Of a stretch of 36,289 nucleotides of DNA, positions 7,645 to 15,285 are shown piece after piece. The DNA is from Actinophytocola sp. GTDB taxonomy: Bacteria; Actinomycetota; Actinomycetes; Mycobacteriales; Pseudonocardiaceae. The DNA is taken from contig WHSS01000021.1 in assembly GCA_009379975.1 (NCBI GenBank), forward strand, positions 1 to 36,289. The letters are read 5' to 3'. Each line of letters opens with the position of its first letter. The first letter of the stretch is position 1. Position numbers and translations under genes: made by a program. The notes under the pieces are model-generated. The model saw only the letters and a program-made list of their open reading frames with translations. It ran no database searches and was not told the origin of the DNA.

Positions 7645-9789
7645 GTTGATCGGGAACCGCCATGCCTGCTTGCCGGTGGCGCTGGCGTAGGCATTGGCGA
7701 CGGCGCCCGCGGCCGCGGGGACCACCAGCTCGCCTGCCCCGCCGATGCCACCGTCCGGCGGCATGAGGTGCACGTCGAACTGCAACGGCGCGTCCGTCTG
7801 CCGCGCCCAGCGGAAGTCCGCGAAGCTCTTCTCGACCACGGCGCCGCCGGAAATGTGGTTTCCCGCGCTGAGGATCGTCGAGATGCCGTCCATGACGCTG
7901 CCCATGAACTGTGCCTTCAGCCCGGACGGGTTGACCGGGGTGCCGACATCGGCGACCACGACGGCCTTGGTCACCCTTGGCGCCTGCGGATTGGTGGCGT
8001 TGATCTCCACAAGGCACCCCGCCTTGGAGTTGTACTCCTCGTGATAGGCGATGCCCTGGGCCCAGCCCGCGGGCATGGTTCTGCCCCAGCCTGCGGCAGT
8101 CGCCAGCTTCTGCAGCACCGCTTTCGCCGCGGCCGTCTTCGCGAGTTCCATGCGTAAACCCAGTGGATCCCGCCCTAGCTTCTTCGCCAGCGCGTCGACC
8201 ATGATCTCCTCCGCCGCCCGGTTGTGCCCGGAATAGACCGAGCGCCAGGTCGCGGTGGGGAAGTCGAGCGGGACCTCATTGAGCAGCTTCGTCTCGACTC
8301 CGAGGTTGTATGGCGTGACCTGGGTGAGTGCGAAGAAAGCCGCCCCGATGGTCGGGTAACCGCCGTAGCCCGGGTCGATCATGTCCTTGACCGGGCTGAG
8401 GCCAAGGTCGAGTTGCACCGCCGAACTCAGGTTCTCGAAACTCACCAGCTCGTTCGCGAGGTAGACGATGCGCATGCGGTGGTGGCTGGCGGGCCGCATC
8501 CGGCCATGACGCATCTCGTCGGCGCGGGTCCACATGAGTTTCACCGGCTTGCCGATCGCCTGCGAGACCTGCGCGGCTTCCACCTCGGCTTCGGGGTAGA
8601 GCCGTCTGCCGAAGGAGCCGCCACCCCGCGTCACGTGCACGGTGACCGCGGCTTCCGCTAACCCCGTGACCTCCGCTACCGCGGTCCTCGCGCCGTTGGG
8701 GACCTTGCTCGAGCACCAGATCTCCGCGGTGCCCGCTCGCACGTCCGCCGCCGTGCAGACGGTCTCCATCGGTGCGTGGTTGACGAACGCGAACTCGAAC
8801 TTGCCGTCCACGTAGTTCGACAGCACCGGCGGATCGGCGAAGGGCGGGATGGCCTGGTCCAGCCTTTCGTTCACCTTCGCGTCGGACACCGCGTCGACCG
8901 GTCCCGCCCCCCAGGAAACATGCAGTGCTTCGGCGGTTCGCATGGCCTCCCAGAAGGTTCCGGCGCTGACCGCGACGCCGGTCGGGATCGGGGTCACCGC
9001 GACGACCCCCGACATGGCTCGTGCCGTGGTGTCGTCGAAGGAGGCCACGGTGCCCTTGATCGTCGGCGGTCTGGCCACCACGGTCGGCAATGCGCCGGGC
9101 AGGCCGATGTCCATGGCGTAGATCGTCTTGCCGGTGATGATGTCGCGGCCTTCCAGTTGCGCGGTGGGCGTGCCGATCACCGCGTGCTGGGTCGCCGGTT
9201 TCGGCTGAGTCGACACCGCCGGGCTACTCACACGGGCGGCGTCGGCCGCGAGCGAGCCGTACGTGGCGCTCCGGCCGTCCGGCGCGAAGACCGTCGAGTC
9301 CTGGGTCCACAGCGTGTTCGCGGGCACGCTCCATCGTTCGGCGGCCGCGGTGATCAGCCGCGCCCTTGCCTGTGCCGCGAGGTCGCGGGCGGGCTGCCAC
9401 ATGCCGCGGATCGACGCGGAGCCGCCGACCGACTGACCGGGCAGGCCCTCGGCGTCGGAGAGTGTCACGTCGATATCGGCCGGCCGGGCGTCTAGGTCCT
9501 CGGCGAGCAGCACGGCGATGGCGGTGCTGATGCCTTGGCCGACGTCGGCCTTCGGGGACTCGAAGATCACCCGGTTGTCGCTCCTGACCCGCAGCACGTA
9601 CGTGGTGCCCAGGTCGGACTCCGTAGTGGGTTCGGTGGCCGGATCGGGCTTCGGGCCACCCGATTTCGGTGCGGCGCCTGCCGGCGGGGTGTCGAGGACG
9701 AGACGCGCTGCGACGGTCAGCGTCGGGGCGGCGACCAGGAAGGTGATGAACCGGCGACGCGGCAGCCTGCCCGTGGCGGAAGTAGTCAC
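7639..9789 (-). CDS. Tat-exported molybdopterin-binding subunit of a xanthine oxidase-family hydroxylase (IorB-like), copy 1
   Basis: A 716-residue protein of the aldehyde oxidase/xanthine dehydrogenase large-subunit family, closest in architecture to isoquinoline 1-oxidoreductase beta chains. These hydroxylate N-heterocycles or oxidise aldehydes using molybdenum-cytosine dinucleotide. A twin-arginine signal is at residues 11-30 (RRRFITFLVAAPTLTVAA). The molybdopterin loop GGGSFGRRL lies in the middle, and GGAGELVVPA near the C-terminus contains the Glu that acts as base in the family. The GTG at 9789 overlaps the stop of the 2Fe-2S gene (GTGA), so the two are coupled. An upstream extension of the frame overlaps that gene and is not used. 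No FAD subunit is encoded beside it, so electrons probably go to an external carrier. The operon diverges from conservon 1. Confidence 0.9.
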   Translation of the reverse strand: MTTSATGRLPRRRFITFLVAAPTLTVAARLVLDTPPAGAAPKSGGPKPDPATEPTTESDLGTTYVLRVRSDNRVIFESPKADVGQGISTAIAVLLAEDLDARPADIDVTLSDAEGLPGQSVGGSASIRGMWQPARDLAAQARARLITAAAERWSVPANTLWTQDSTVFAPDGRSATYGSLAADAARVSSPAVSTQPKPATQHAVIGTPTAQLEGRDIITGKTIYAMDIGLPGALPTVVARPPTIKGTVASFDDTTARAMSGVVAVTPIPTGVAVSAGTFWEAMRTAEALHVSWGAGPVDAVSDAKVNERLDQAIPPFADPPVLSNYVDGKFEFAFVNHAPMETVCTAADVRAGTAEIWCSSKVPNGARTAVAEVTGLAEAAVTVHVTRGGGSFGRRLYPEAEVEAAQVSQAIGKPVKLMWTRADEMRHGRMRPASHHRMRIVYLANELVSFENLSSAVQLDLGLSPVKDMIDPGYGGYPTIGAAFFALTQVTPYNLGVETKLLNEVPLDFPTATWRSVYSGHNRAAEEIMVDALAKKLGRDPLGLRMELAKTAAAKAVLQKLATAAGWGRTMPAGWAQGIAYHEEYNSKAGCLVEINATNPQAPRVTKAVVVADVGTPVNPSGLKAQFMGSVMDGISTILSAGNHISGGAVVEKSFADFRWARQTDAPLQFDVHLMPPDGGIGGAGELVVPAAAGAVANAYASATGKQAWRFPINS

Positions 9790-10238
9790 TGGGCCGCCAC
9801 CTTCTTGATCGCGCTGCGGATCCGGCAGTAGGTGCCACAGCGGCAGACGTTCTCGATCGCGTCGATGGCAGCGTCCGACGGCTTGGGGTTGCGCTTGAGC
9901 AGGGCGACGGTGGCCATGATCTGACCCGGCTGGCAGTAGCCGCATTGCGGGACGTCTTCGTCGAGCCACGCCTGCTGCACCGGGTGCAGGGTGTCGCCGT
10001 TCGCGAGGCCTTCGATGGTGGTGACGCGCTTGTTGGCGCAGGCCGAGATCGGCACTACGCAGGGTTGTATCTCGTCGCCGTTGAGGTGACTCGTGCACGC
10101 CCTGCAGGCACCCACCCCGCAGCCGTACTTGGGGCCGGTGATGCCGAGCTTGTCCCGCAGCACCCAGAGCAGTGGCATATCGCCAGGGGCTTCGACGGTG
10201 ACTGACTTCCCATTGACAGAGAGCTTGTATGTGGGCAC
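9786..10238 (-). CDS. 2Fe-2S subunit of the molybdenum hydroxylase (IorA-like), copy 1
   Basis: A 150-residue small subunit carrying both iron-sulfur clusters of the family. The plant-ferredoxin-type cluster is bound by Cys 40, 45, 48 and 60, and the C-terminal all-helical cluster by Cys 99, 102, 132 and 134 (CGYC ... CRC). It passes electrons from the molybdenum site of its partner. It has no signal peptide, so export would be as a folded complex carried by the Tat signal of the large subunit, as is known for such enzymes. The GTG at 10238 is chosen because GAGGAGA lies about 10 nt upstream; a TTG further up would lie on that site. First gene of a two-gene operon whose promoter must lie in 10239-10400. 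Confidence 0.92.
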   Translation of the reverse strand: MPTYKLSVNGKSVTVEAPGDMPLLWVLRDKLGITGPKYGCGVGACRACTSHLNGDEIQPCVVPISACANKRVTTIEGLANGDTLHPVQQAWLDEDVPQCGYCQPGQIMATVALLKRNPKPSDAAIDAIENVCRCGTYCRIRSAIKKVAAQ

Positions 10239-10306
10239 TTGTTCAGATCTCCTCAATAGATCTTGCTCAGGGATGCGCGATTATTGAATGCGATTCGCGG
10301 CATTCT

Positions 10307-10344
10307 TACGTGTTTCTACGTAGCGGTATACGTACGAATACGTA
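10307..10344. promoter_or_regulatory. Array of four TACGT boxes, possible operator of molybdenum hydroxylase 1
   Basis: TACGT occurs at 10307, 10317, 10329 and 10339, so centre spacings are 10, 12 and 10 bp and all boxes lie on roughly one face of the helix. The last two form a 10-bp direct repeat of ATACGTACG, each containing a self-complementary TACGTA. The array lies 69-106 bp upstream of the 2Fe-2S start codon, in the promoter range. A TetR-like or other multimeric regulator is a reasonable guess. Confidence 0.4.
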
Positions 10345-10601
10345 CGCGGCGGCATGGGGCGGTTTATCCGGCGTCGCCTGGCGGGTTTCCGCATACCGTC
10401 GGCAGCGCCACTTTAGAGAGCGAATCCGTGGTGGTCCATAGACCGATCGGCCTATTTTCCGGCTGCTGAAGTCATGATCTTGGTGCGGATAGTCGCAGGT
10501 GAGAGGCGATCATGGCGCTGGAATGGCGGATGCCGGAGGTTTCGATCAGCTGCTAGAGCTCGGGCCTTGGGGCCATTCGGAGTAACTCGGTGCTCGATTT
10601 A

Positions 10602-10630
10602 TTGACTCCGGAATTTTGAAGACGTAGCGT
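10602..10630 (+). promoter_or_regulatory. Candidate promoter for conservon 1
   Basis: A -35-like TTGACT (10602-10607) and a -10-like TAGCGT (10625-10630) are separated by 17 bp, the optimal spacing for the housekeeping sigma factor of actinomycetes. A transcript would start near 10637 and give a leader of about 88 nt before the kinase ATG at 10725. Confidence 0.45.
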
Positions 10631-10724
10631 CCGGCTCGCGAATGAATGAACCACCACGATGTGGCGCTACGGCGGGCAATTTCAGCACCGTCGCCGGCAG
10701 CAGGAGAACACGGGACGGCACAAC

Positions 10725-13121
10725 ATGGTCAGACCTTTCAGGGGCGGCGGTTCCGGCACGATCAAGGCACGGGTATTGGCGATCGCGCTGATTCCGAGCA
10801 TCGCGCTGATCGTCGTCGGCGCGGCGGTGTCGGGGTACCTCGTCAGCCAGGGCCTGCAGGTGCGGCAGTTCGCCGACGACGTGCGCGGATCGCTTGAGCC
10901 GACGTCACGCGCCGTGGTCGCGCTGCAGGAGGAGCGCAGGCTCACCATGCCGCAGCTGAGCGACCAGATCGCCAGCAGCGGTGAACTGGACCGCCACCGG
11001 CGCAAGGCCGACACCGCTCTCGTTGCGATGTCGCGAGCGACCGATGCGCTACGTGGCAACGCCCCTGACGAGTTGCGGGTCGTGCTCGACGAGTTCGACG
11101 CCGGCGCCGCCCGGCTGCGGGGCACGCGGCAGCAGATCGACGCGGGCAAGGTCGAGCCGCTGGCGGCCTACGAGTTCTACAACGAGATGATCGAGCTCGC
11201 AGGCGGTGGCATCCAGGGGATCGCGCGTTCGGCCAACGACGCCGAGGTCGGCTTCGAGCAGATGATCGCCTTCGACCTGTTCAAGTCGGCGGAGGCCATG
11301 TCGCGCTCTCACTCGATGGCGGTGCTCGCCGTCGCGAGCGGCCTCAACGACGATCAGTTCCACGAGCTCGCCCACCAGCTCGGCATGTACCACGAGATGG
11401 CGGAGACCGTGGTGTCGCGCATGACGCCCGACGAGCAGCGCACGTATGCGGAGCTGAAGGAGTCCGCGTCTTGGCAGGAACTGGTCTCCGGCGACAACAG
11501 CCTGATGGCGCGCGGCCCCGAGGGGTCCGAGGTGAAATTCGACGTCGCGGGCTGGGAGGCGGCCGCACGGGTGATCGCCACCGGCCTGGTCGGGCTCTAC
11601 ACCGCCCACTCGGAATACGCGGCGGACATCGGTACCTCGAGCGGTACCGCGACGCTGCTGACCTCATTGCTGACCGGGGCGGTGATCCTGCTGGCGGCCG
11701 CCGCGGCGGTGGTGATCGCACTGCGGCTCTCCCGCAGGCTCATCGGGCGGTTGAGCCGGCTCCGCGAGGAGACGCTGGCGCTGTCCGAGCGTGAGTTGCC
11801 CGACGTAGTCGAGCGGTTGTGGCAAGGCGATCGCATCGACGTCGAAGACCAGGTGCCCTGGCTCGATCACGGTGACGACGAGATCGGTCAGGTCGCCAAC
11901 GCGTTCAACAAGGCGCAGCGCACCGCGATCTCCGCCGCGGTACAGGAGGCCGAGACCCGCAAGGGCGTCGGCTCGGTCTTCCTCAACATCGCTCACCGGA
12001 CCCAGGTGATCGTGCACCGGCAGCTCAAGGTGCTGGACAAGGTTGAACGCTCCGAGGATGACCCGGATCAGCTGCAGTTGCTCTTCCAACTGGATCACCT
12101 GGCCACCAGGAGCAGGCGCAACGCGGAGAACCTGATCATCCTCGGCGGTGAGCAGCCGGGGCGGCAGTGGCGCAATCCGGTGTCGCTCCGCGAAGTGGTG
12201 CGCAGCGCCATCGCCGAGACCGAGCATTACACCCGAGTCGGCGCGGCAACCGTGCCCGACACGCTCATGGACGGTTCCGTCATCGCCGACCTGGCGCACC
12301 TGCTGGCGGAACTGGTCGACAACGCCACCGCGTTCTCACCACCGCAAGCGAGGGTCGAGGTGCGGGGCAACGCCGTCGGCCGCGGTGTCGTCCTCGAGGT
12401 CGAAGATCAGGGCCTCGGCATGGATGCCGCGCAGCTGGACAAGATCAACACGATGCTGCGCAAGCCGCCGGACTTCAGCGTGATGGCCATGTCGAGCGAA
12501 TCACGCGTCGGGCTGTTCGTGGTCGCACGGCTGGCGGCGCGGCACGGCATCAAGATCACGCTGCGCGAATCGATCTACGGCGGCACGACGGCGATCGTGC
12601 TGATCCCGTCGGTGCTGATCGCGCAGGACTCCACGCCGCACGAACCCCCGGCGGCGCAACCGATGCTCGCCGCGGGTTCGCTGCCGAGCGTGGCGAAGAT
12701 CGACGAGGTCACGTCGCGGCAGGCACCCGAACCGGAGCTATCTGCGCTGCCGGTAGGAGACCCGGCAGAGCCGCCCGCGATCGGAACGGGCTGGACCACG
12801 GTGGTCTTCGACAAGCCGGACGCCGAACCGGCGGCATCGGCCGGCCAACCCACTTGGCCGGGCGGCACGGCGGCGCGGGCCGAACCGCCCGGCGTGGCGA
12901 GCACACCCGCCGCGCCAGACGAGAAGAGCAAGCCCGCGCTGCCGCGGCGCAAGCGACTGGCGAATCTCGCGCCACAACTGATGGACGGCGCTGCCGACGA
13001 GGAGCAGGCCGAACGCGACGACGACCTGGACGCCGAGCGCTCACGCTCCCTGATGGCCGCGCTGCAACACGGCTCCATCCGTGGCAGGGCCGCCGAGATC
13101 AGCATGAACGGACACCGGTGA
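10725..13121 (+). CDS. Conservon sensor histidine kinase-like protein with NIT domain (CvnA-like), copy 1
   Basis: A 798-residue membrane sensor. A helix at 17-40 is followed by an extracytoplasmic region of about 265 residues of the nitrate/nitrite-sensing (NIT) type, and a second helix at about 309-335. A HAMP-like linker comes next, then a helical region with a candidate phospho-His (LDHLATR, His 458) and a GHKL ATPase domain with N-box AELVDNAT (about 528-535) and G-box EDQGLGMD (about 558-565). A Pro/Ala-rich tail from about 640 ends in a basic patch. The ATG at 10725 is preferred to upstream frames because it places the same GTIxARVLxIAL motif near the start as in the second copy. It heads the four-gene conservon; such kinases lack a classical HisKA domain and are thought to act with the LC7, DUF742 and GTPase partners at the membrane. 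Confidence 0.88.
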   Translation: MVRPFRGGGSGTIKARVLAIALIPSIALIVVGAAVSGYLVSQGLQVRQFADDVRGSLEPTSRAVVALQEERRLTMPQLSDQIASSGELDRHRRKADTALVAMSRATDALRGNAPDELRVVLDEFDAGAARLRGTRQQIDAGKVEPLAAYEFYNEMIELAGGGIQGIARSANDAEVGFEQMIAFDLFKSAEAMSRSHSMAVLAVASGLNDDQFHELAHQLGMYHEMAETVVSRMTPDEQRTYAELKESASWQELVSGDNSLMARGPEGSEVKFDVAGWEAAARVIATGLVGLYTAHSEYAADIGTSSGTATLLTSLLTGAVILLAAAAAVVIALRLSRRLIGRLSRLREETLALSERELPDVVERLWQGDRIDVEDQVPWLDHGDDEIGQVANAFNKAQRTAISAAVQEAETRKGVGSVFLNIAHRTQVIVHRQLKVLDKVERSEDDPDQLQLLFQLDHLATRSRRNAENLIILGGEQPGRQWRNPVSLREVVRSAIAETEHYTRVGAATVPDTLMDGSVIADLAHLLAELVDNATAFSPPQARVEVRGNAVGRGVVLEVEDQGLGMDAAQLDKINTMLRKPPDFSVMAMSSESRVGLFVVARLAARHGIKITLRESIYGGTTAIVLIPSVLIAQDSTPHEPPAAQPMLAAGSLPSVAKIDEVTSRQAPEPELSALPVGDPAEPPAIGTGWTTVVFDKPDAEPAASAGQPTWPGGTAARAEPPGVASTPAAPDEKSKPALPRRKRLANLAPQLMDGAADEEQAERDDDLDAERSRSLMAALQHGSIRGRAAEISMNGHR

Positions 13122-13176
13122 CACGGCCCGCCTTATGAATAGGACTCACTGAAGAAAACGCCTGAGAGGTGAACAC

Positions 13177-13608
13177 ATGACGGGCAATCCGCGGATGACT
13201 GACCTGAATTGGTTACTGGACGACGTGGTCGAGCGGGTGGCAGGAGCCGACCGGGCGGTGGTGCTGTCCTCGGACGGGCTCCTGATGGCGCGCTCGCAGA
13301 ACCTGGCCAAGCCCGATGCCGAGCACCTCGCCGCGGTGGCATCGGCGTATCAGAGCCTGTCACGCGGCACCGGGCGGCATTTCGGCTTCGGCGAGGTGCG
13401 GCAGACGGTCGTCGAGCTCGAACACGGGTTCCTGCTTGTCATGGCGGCGGGCAAGGGGGCATGCCTCGCCCTGTTCACCACGGAGGGCGCGGACCTCGGC
13501 CTCGTTGCCTACGAGATGAACCTCATGGTCAAGCGGGTCGGCGCGGTACTCACGGCGGCACCGAGAAGGGCCAGGGCGACGCCGGCCGTCGACGCGAAAG
13601 TGTCATGA
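13177..13608 (+). CDS. Roadblock/LC7-domain protein (CvnB-like), copy 1
   Basis: A 143-residue roadblock/LC7-fold protein (LNWLLDDVVERVAGADRAVVLSSDGLLMA at the N-terminus, then the conserved HLAAVAS and VVELEHGFLLVMAAG segments). In conservons this protein is the partner, possibly the GTPase-activating factor, of the small GTPase, as LC7 proteins such as MglB are for MglA. The ATG at 13177 has GAGAGGTG upstream; MTD seven codons on is an alternative start. It follows the kinase gene after 55 bp, and its stop overlaps the next ATG (ATGA). The two window copies are clearly paralogous. Confidence 0.9.
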   Translation: MTGNPRMTDLNWLLDDVVERVAGADRAVVLSSDGLLMARSQNLAKPDAEHLAAVASAYQSLSRGTGRHFGFGEVRQTVVELEHGFLLVMAAGKGACLALFTTEGADLGLVAYEMNLMVKRVGAVLTAAPRRARATPAVDAKVS

Positions 13609-13988
13609 GGTCGTCGATGGCGAGCAGGGGCGAAGTGTGGTTCGACGACGCGGCGGGGCCGCTGGTGCGGCCTTACGCGCTCACTCGAGGCAGGACGAAG
13701 GCCCGGCGGCACGACCTTGACCTCGTCACCCTCGTCGTCTCACTGCAGCCCGAGGTGCACGGCAAGATCGTTGAGCCCGAATACGCCGGTGTGCTGTGGA
13801 TCTGCGAGCACCCGCTGTCGGTCGCCGAGGTGGCCGCGAAGGTCGATCTGCCGCTGTGCGTGGTCAAGGTGATCTTGAGTGATCTGATCGAGCGTCATTA
13901 CGTCATCTACCGGACCGGTTGGGGATCGGTGAGTAGCCCGGACATGGACACGATGCAGAAGGTTCTCGATGGTATCCGCAAGCTCTGA
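13605..13988 (+). CDS. DUF742 protein (CvnC-like), copy 1
   Basis: A 127-residue DUF742 protein. The conserved start (FDDAAGPLVRPYALTRGRT) is followed by a winged-helix-like region (LSVAEVAAKVDLPLCVVKVILSDLIERHYV) and the ending VLDGIRKL. Members occur almost only in conservons, downstream of an LC7 gene and upstream of the GTPase gene, and are thought to belong to the membrane complex. The ATG at 13605 overlaps the LC7 stop; an in-frame ATG at 13617 is an alternative. The last 20 bp overlap the GTPase gene, exactly as in copy 2. Confidence 0.9.
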   Translation: MRSSMASRGEVWFDDAAGPLVRPYALTRGRTKARRHDLDLVTLVVSLQPEVHGKIVEPEYAGVLWICEHPLSVAEVAAKVDLPLCVVKVILSDLIERHYVIYRTGWGSVSSPDMDTMQKVLDGIRKL

Positions 13989-14595
13989 TAACCCAGTCGA
14001 ATCCGTCCGGCCCGTGATCGACGCGGTCGCGGTCAAAGTGCTCATCTCCGGCGGGTTCGGCGTCGGCAAGACGACCATGGTCACCTCCGTCAGTGAGATC
14101 GTGCCGCTGCGCACCGAGGAGTTGATCAGCGAACTCAGCACGAACATCGACGACGTCTCGGGCGTCGAAGCGAAGACCTCGACCACGGTCGCGATGGACT
14201 TCGGCCGCATCACCGTCAGCCCGGAGCTGATCTTGTACCTGTTCGGCACTCCCGGCCAGGACCGGTTCTGGTTCATGTGGGACGAACTGTCGCGGGGCGC
14301 TCTCGGCGCGATCGTGCTTGCCGACACCAGGCGGCTCGACACTTGCTTCGCGGCTATAGACTTCTTCGAGCGTCGGCGGATCCCGTTCGTGATCGGCGTG
14401 AACTGCTTCGGAGGAGTACAGCGCTACGACGTCGCCGAGATCCGGGACGCGCTGGACATCGACCCGTTCATTCCGGTGCGGCTCTGCGATGCACGGGAAC
14501 GCGAATCCAACAAGAAACTGCTGGTCACGTTGATGGAGCACGTCATGGCGGCGTCGCGACTGTCCGCAGGGCCGGTCCCCGCACAGGGGTACTGA
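13969..14595 (+). CDS. Ras-like small GTPase of the conservon (CvnD-like), copy 1
   Basis: A 208-residue ATP/GTP-binding protein of the conservon GTPase family. The P-loop GGFGVGKT is at 28-35, the switch II/G3 region FGTPGQDRF at 91-99, and a conserved DTRRLD strand lies near 118. The G4 position reads N144-C-F-G147, whereas copy 2 has N-C-F-D. Loss of the Asp that normally reads the guanine could change nucleotide choice or affinity. The ATG at 13969 lies inside the DUF742 gene, a 20-bp overlap conserved in both copies, so translation is coupled. The C-terminus has no lipid-anchor Cys. Confidence 0.9.
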   Translation: MVSASSDNPVESVRPVIDAVAVKVLISGGFGVGKTTMVTSVSEIVPLRTEELISELSTNIDDVSGVEAKTSTTVAMDFGRITVSPELILYLFGTPGQDRFWFMWDELSRGALGAIVLADTRRLDTCFAAIDFFERRRIPFVIGVNCFGGVQRYDVAEIRDALDIDPFIPVRLCDARERESNKKLLVTLMEHVMAASRLSAGPVPAQGY

Positions 14596-14607
14596 AGGAA
14601 CTGGCCC

Positions 14608-15168
14608 ATGCACCCGAACTTGTTCGTCGTCTTGGTCATCGCGCTGGCCTGCGCTCCGATACTGGCCGCGCTGGGGTGGGTGACGGCCAGCAGGCGCCGC
14701 GACGCACGCAAGGCCAGGATCGCGGAACGGATGGGGGCGGCTTACGAGCCCGAAGCGGAGCTCGAGCCCGAAGGCGCCCCGGAGCCGACGAGCCGGGGCT
14801 GTGAGCGTGGGTCGCACGCCGGCAGGCACCCCGACGGCCGGTGCGACTGCTGGGAGGACACCGACGTGTTCTTCCTGCGCGACGGTGTGCCGGTAGCGAC
14901 GCGGCAAGAGCTGCTGCCGTCCTCGCCGCCGCTCCCGCTCCCGCCCCGCGTGCGGGTACCGATCGCCGCCGCGGCACCGGCACCGCCCGCGCAGGTACGG
15001 CAGGGTCAGCCTGCGCGGCCGGCTTTCGTCCCGCGGCCACCGCCGGCGCGGCACACCGGGCAGCACCCGCGCCTGCCGGTCGGGGTCACCGCCGACGCGG
15101 CGCGGCAGCGGTGGCAGGACGAGCGCGCCGAAGGGGTGCAGCGGCCACGGCACCGCCTCGACGACTAG
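14608..15168 (+). CDS. Membrane-anchored Cys/His-motif protein of unknown function, conservon 1 accessory
   Basis: A 186-residue protein that starts 12 bp after the GTPase gene, with AAGGAA as ribosome binding site, so it is probably the fifth gene of conservon 1. One membrane helix (residues 5-25) is followed by a basic stretch (RRRDARKAR), an acidic linker, a compact Cys/His cluster (C65, H70, H74, C79, C81) followed by WEDTDVFFLRDGVP, and a Pro/Arg-rich low-complexity tail. The cluster could bind Zn or another metal. The helix-then-basic order predicts a cytoplasmic body tethered to the membrane. No known family is recognised and conservon 2 has no counterpart. Confidence 0.7.
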   Translation: MHPNLFVVLVIALACAPILAALGWVTASRRRDARKARIAERMGAAYEPEAELEPEGAPEPTSRGCERGSHAGRHPDGRCDCWEDTDVFFLRDGVPVATRQELLPSSPPLPLPPRVRVPIAAAAPAPPAQVRQGQPARPAFVPRPPPARHTGQHPRLPVGVTADAARQRWQDERAEGVQRPRHRLDD

Positions 15169-15180
15169 CAGCCCCGAGCG

Positions 15181-15257
15181 CTGAAAGACGCCTTCAGGCC
15201 ACTGGGCGGAGTGAAAGACGCTTTCAGTCCGTTGAACGGACTGAAAGCGTCTTTCAG
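15181..15257. repeat. CTGAAAGACGCTTTCAG-type palindromic repeat
   Basis: A short self-complementary unit (15181-15197) is followed by a near-perfect 46-bp palindrome (15212-15257) made of AAAGACGCTTTCAG arms around GTCCGTTGAACGGAC. It lies between the convergent conservon 1 and the secreted-protein gene and could end transcription from both sides. Half of the same palindrome recurs at 36125-36149, so this is a dispersed element. Confidence 0.75.
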
Positions 15258-15285
15258 CTCTGCGGTCCTAGCCGATCACGTCGGG

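Larger units (their letters stand above)
10239..10724. other. 486-bp divergent promoter region between molybdenum hydroxylase 1 and conservon 1
   Basis: No convincing gene is seen. The half near the hydroxylase holds four TACGT boxes (10307-10343). The half near the kinase holds a TTGACT/TAGCGT promoter candidate (10602-10630). A 14-codon frame starting at ATG 10512 with GAGAGG before it ends at TAG 10554-10556 and is too short to judge. The region is more AT-rich than its surroundings. Confidence 0.6.

Noticed and set aside
7639-10098. A longer molybdopterin subunit starting inside the 2Fe-2S gene
   Set aside because: The Tat signal begins just after GTG 9789, which overlaps the 2Fe-2S stop; the upstream extension is out-of-frame reading of the 2Fe-2S gene.
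10512-10556. A 14-codon leader peptide gene upstream of conservon 1
   Set aside because: It has a ribosome-binding-like GAGAGG but no conserved feature, attenuator hairpin or repeat codons; it is probably chance.
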